NCBI GenBank assembly: GCA_002403415.1
Contig: DHHS01000025.1
Location: 1 to 17,416, forward strand
Source: Sphingomonas sp. UBA4766
Lineage (GTDB): Bacteria > Pseudomonadota > Alphaproteobacteria > Sphingomonadales > Sphingomonadaceae
Direction: 5' to 3'
Length of the DNA: 17,416 nucleotides
The position numbers and the translations under genes were made by a program. Below the pieces are notes generated by a model. That model worked only from the letters and a program-made list of their open reading frames with translations. It ran no database searches and was not told the DNA's origin. This document shows positions 14,722-17,416 of the stretch, piece after piece; positions within the stretch are counted from its first letter, which is position 1; every line of letters starts with the position of its first letter.

Positions 14722-16034
14722 CAATGCTTCCCGTCCGTAAGCGCCAATCGGCGGCGCCAATGCCGCAGCCCGTCAATGCCAAGCCCGATCATCCACCCGC
14801 CGCCAATTATGGCAAGCGGCCAGATCGCGGGCATCCACACGCCGTCGCTCACAAACCGGTCGCGCACTTCATAGACCAGCGGCGACAGGCTGAGCCAGCC
14901 GACGAGCGCCGCGCCGGGCCCAAGCGCGGCTAGCGGCACCAGCGGCAAAAGATACCACGGGAAAGCGACCGGGCTGAGCAGCAATGGCGTCGCAATCGCA
15001 AGTTGCGTCGCTATCACCGGGCGCTGGCGGGCGAACACCATGACGGTGAGCAAGAGCACAGCACCCGCCACCGCAATTACCGCCAGCAACATAGGTGTCG
15101 GCAACCAGGCTTCCAGCAAGGTGAACAGCGGCGAACCATTGCGCCACTTCTCGAAAAACACCGGCAAGCTGCCAATCGGGCGCCAGCCGATCGCGAGTGC
15201 CGTGCCATAAATCACAGCGATGGCACCGATCGCGGCCAGCCCCATGCGCAGCGCCGCGCGCCACCCCATCGCAATCGCGAGTGGCATCAGCGCGATCGCC
15301 GGCAGAAATTTTACACAAACCCCCACGCCAAGCAGGCCGCCGACCCAGACCGCACGCTTCTGGAAGGAAGCGTGCATCGCTCCGCCGACAAGCAACGCAA
15401 CAATCGCGTCAAGGTGCGCGCCAACCCCCGTTTCCAGTACCAGCAGCGGTGAAAGCGCCACCAACGCGAAATGCTGCTCACATTGCCACCGCGTCAGCAG
15501 TCGCGCGGCCAGCGGCACCAACGCAATCCCCGCTGCTGTTGCGATCGCTTTCCAAACCCAAATGCCCCAAACCGGCCCCGCCAACGCCGATAACGCAAAC
15601 AGCGTGATCGCAAGCGGCGGATAGAGTGTGGGATAGGCGGCATGTTCGGGCGGCGTTGCCCAGATCGCGCGCATCGGCGCGACCAGCGGATCGGCGGGCG
15701 GCACCGAATAGGGGTCAAACCCTGCCAGGGCGACGGCCCCATCCCATAAATAGCGTTCGGCGTCATTGCTGCTGAGCATCGGTGCCGCGAGCAGGATCAG
15801 TCGCGCGGCGATCCCCGCGAGGATCAGCGCCTGCATCGGCACTGCCCTGCCACGCGCCCAAGCCATCAGCATCGCCGCCGTCATCACCGCATGAATGGCG
15901 ATGTATCCCGTGCCGGTATGCGCAGGGACCAGCGTCGTCACGAAATAGGGCGCGATGCTTGCCGCCACGAATACGGCGCAGGCGGCGAGGCCGACACCGG
16001 CACGGCTGGGCGTCGGGGCGGTTACCTCGCTCAT
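14721..16034 (-). CDS. GT87/DUF2029-type integral membrane glycosyltransferase
   Basis: This 437-residue protein has about ten or more hydrophobic helices and almost no long soluble domain. After two or three helices it has SSNDAERYLWDG (Asp91, Asp98) in a loop followed by GFDPYSVPP, a pattern seen in GT-C fold transferases of family GT87 that use polyprenyl-phosphate-linked mannose or related donors on the periplasmic face. The basic C-terminus HWRRRLALTDGKH is expected to be cytoplasmic. The start MSEVTAPTPSR at 16034 overlaps the upstream GT2 stop (ATGA); the longer upstream frame overlaps that gene and is rejected. The stop overlaps the radical SAM start. The family name is given by motif and topology; the sugar and acceptor are not known. 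Confidence 0.8.
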   Translation of the reverse strand: MSEVTAPTPSRAGVGLAACAVFVAASIAPYFVTTLVPAHTGTGYIAIHAVMTAAMLMAWARGRAVPMQALILAGIAARLILLAAPMLSSNDAERYLWDGAVALAGFDPYSVPPADPLVAPMRAIWATPPEHAAYPTLYPPLAITLFALSALAGPVWGIWVWKAIATAAGIALVPLAARLLTRWQCEQHFALVALSPLLVLETGVGAHLDAIVALLVGGAMHASFQKRAVWVGGLLGVGVCVKFLPAIALMPLAIAMGWRAALRMGLAAIGAIAVIYGTALAIGWRPIGSLPVFFEKWRNGSPLFTLLEAWLPTPMLLAVIAVAGAVLLLTVMVFARQRPVIATQLAIATPLLLSPVAFPWYLLPLVPLAALGPGAALVGWLSLSPLVYEVRDRFVSDGVWMPAIWPLAIIGGGWMIGLGIDGLRHWRRRLALTDGKH

Positions 16035-17416
16035 GCCTCCGCGATCCGGCGCGCGTGCGGGAGGCGGGCGCGCACGCTGCTCATCCCGATCGACAGAAAA
16101 CTGGCCGCAAACAACAGCGCAAATGGCAGGCTCAGCCAAAAGTGCTGCGTCACCAGCCAGACGCAACAGCCGATATAGGCCGTGCCCAGCATCATCTCGA
16201 CACCCGCGCTCAGCCATGAGCGCGCAGCGCGATACGCGGCGAGACCCAGTCCCTCGCGTGCGGCATCGGCACTGCCTTGCTTGGGAGTGCGGATGAACGG
16301 GCTGCGCTGACCCAGCAAGGCCTCTACCACCGCCCGGCCATTGTTGAGCGCAAGGCCGATGAGAAGCGGGATCAGGATCGCGACTTCGGAAAGCTTGCCG
16401 CGGACGCCTAAGCCCAGCACGCGCTGCCCCACCAGGAAAAAGCCGATATGGCTGAGGCTGGCCATGATGAACAACGGCGCATCAATCCATAGCAGCGCAT
16501 CCAAGTGATAAGCCTCGCGAAACAGCACGCCGGGCACAAACAGCAATAGGCATTCGGCCACAATCAACAGATAGGAAAGATTACTGGTCAGGTGGATAAT
16601 CGCCTCTGCCTTCACCCGAAACGGCAGTTTCGCGCGCCAGACTGCGGGAAGAATGCGCAGCATGACTTCGATCGACCCTTTGGTCCAGCGGTGCTGCTGC
16701 GTTTTGAACGCGTTCATATCGCCGGGCAGCTCGCCGGGACAGATCACATCGCCGCGATAGACAAAGCGCCATCCGGCCAGTTGCGCGCGGTAGCTAAGGT
16801 CAAGATCCTCCGTCAGCGTGTCCGCACGCCAGCCGCCTGCATCGACAATCGCGGCTTTGCGCCAGATGCCGGCCGTGCCGTTGAAGTTGAAGAACAGCCC
16901 GCCCGCCGCGCGCCTGCTATGCTCAATCGCAAAGTGCGCGTCGAGCAGCACCGCCTGCGCACGGGTCAGCAACGACGCATTGCGATTGAGGTATCCCCAG
17001 CGAGCCTGCACCATCGCGACCCTCGGATCGGCGAGCGGATCAATCAGGGCACGCAGGAAATCGGACGGCGGCAGGAAATCGGCATCAAGGATCAGCAGAA
17101 ACTCCCCGCATGCCCGCGCCAGCCCGTAATCGAGCGCCCCCGCCTTGAACCCTTGTCGGTCGGGGCGGCGCACATGCTCGATCCGCACGCCGAGCGCGCG
17201 ATGATACGCGCACCGCGCCGCCGCAATCGCTGCCGTCTCGTCCGTCGAATCATCGAGAACTTGAATCTCCAGCCGGTCGCGCGGATAATCAAGGGCGGCG
17301 GCTGCATCGATCAAGCGGGTGATCACGTGGCGTTCGTTGAACACCGGCAATTGCACCGTCACCACCGGCAAGTCGGCTAAGCGCCATGTCGCCTCCGCTT
17401 CCGGCTTTGCCCGCCA
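16031..17416 (-). CDS. Cellulose-synthase-like family 2 glycosyltransferase, 5' end outside window
   Basis: The frame is open to the right edge, so the start lies outside; 461 residues are visible. A start inside the window (a TTG at 17371) would cut directly before the first strand and is not favoured. The GT2 domain begins VTVQLPVFNE and shows the nucleotide-sugar aspartates in QVLDDSTDE and ILDADF, the catalytic TED in LTEDLDLSYRAQLAGW, and QQHRW, the acceptor motif of processive synthases. At least four transmembrane helices follow, with GQRSPFIRTPKQG between them, a sequence typical of cellulose- or mannan-synthase-like enzymes. It sits in the inner membrane and uses a nucleotide sugar from the cytoplasm. 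The TGA overlaps the GT87 start. The product could be a polysaccharide or a glycolipid; the sequence does not decide. Confidence 0.9.
   Translation of the reverse strand, partial: WRAKPEAEATWRLADLPVVTVQLPVFNERHVITRLIDAAAALDYPRDRLEIQVLDDSTDETAAIAAARCAYHRALGVRIEHVRRPDRQGFKAGALDYGLARACGEFLLILDADFLPPSDFLRALIDPLADPRVAMVQARWGYLNRNASLLTRAQAVLLDAHFAIEHSRRAAGGLFFNFNGTAGIWRKAAIVDAGGWRADTLTEDLDLSYRAQLAGWRFVYRGDVICPGELPGDMNAFKTQQHRWTKGSIEVMLRILPAVWRAKLPFRVKAEAIIHLTSNLSYLLIVAECLLLFVPGVLFREAYHLDALLWIDAPLFIMASLSHIGFFLVGQRVLGLGVRGKLSEVAILIPLLIGLALNNGRAVVEALLGQRSPFIRTPKQGSADAAREGLGLAAYRAARSWLSAGVEMMLGTAYIGCCVWLVTQHFWLSLPFALLFAASFLSIGMSSVRARLPHARRIAEA

Noticed and set aside
16035..16217. N-terminal extension of the GT87 protein by 61 residues
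   Set aside because: It lies wholly inside the GT2 coding region in another frame and its composition is that of a shadow frame; the ATG at 16034 overlaps the GT2 stop as at the other junctions.
1..17416. CRISPR arrays, insertion sequences, prophage genes, toxin-antitoxin pairs
   Set aside because: No spaced repeat array, transposase, integrase, terminal inverted repeat or toxin-antitoxin signature was seen on either strand.

Overview
The window is GC-rich chromosomal DNA, most likely from an alphaproteobacterium of the order Sphingomonadales (Sphingomonas or Sphingopyxis type). This rests on the trpF-trpB-trpA-accD gene order, the lon-hup pair followed by a tRNA-Val, proline-rich TonB-dependent receptors and the codon bias. 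Genus and species cannot be fixed from the sequence alone. Nothing in the window looks like an insertion sequence, phage, integrase or CRISPR array.

Region 1 (1-5000, minus strand): an M1-family metallopeptidase, then trpF, trpB, an uncharacterised four-helix membrane protein, trpA and accD (5' part only, cut by the window edge). From trpF to accD every junction is a 1-4 base stop/start overlap, so these genes are almost certainly co-transcribed and translationally coupled. The unusual member is the small membrane protein gene between trpB and trpA, with a probable TTG start that overlaps the trpB stop.

Region 2 (5027-8200, plus strand): lon, preceded by a sequence matching a heat-shock (RpoH) promoter; hup (HU protein) with a TTGACA -35 element; tRNA-Val(CAC) with encoded CCA; and a strong Rho-independent terminator. 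A small putative lipoprotein gene follows (8288-8809).

Region 3 (8810-13660, minus strand): a secreted beta-helix-like lipoprotein and a 911-residue TonB-dependent outer-membrane receptor form a two-gene unit, with a strong hairpin between them. Upstream of the lipoprotein gene, heptamers resembling the PhoB recognition sequence occur at exact 11-base spacing, followed by a -10-like hexamer. The pair is therefore probably induced by phosphate starvation and may act in acquiring a phosphorus-containing ligand. This is the most interesting signal in the window.

Region 4 (13657-17416, minus strand): a cellulose-synthase-like GT2 glycosyltransferase (5' end outside the window), a GT87/DUF2029-type polytopic glycosyltransferase and a radical SAM protein, joined by overlapping stop/start codons. 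Together they look like a small envelope glycan or glycolipid pathway whose product is unknown.
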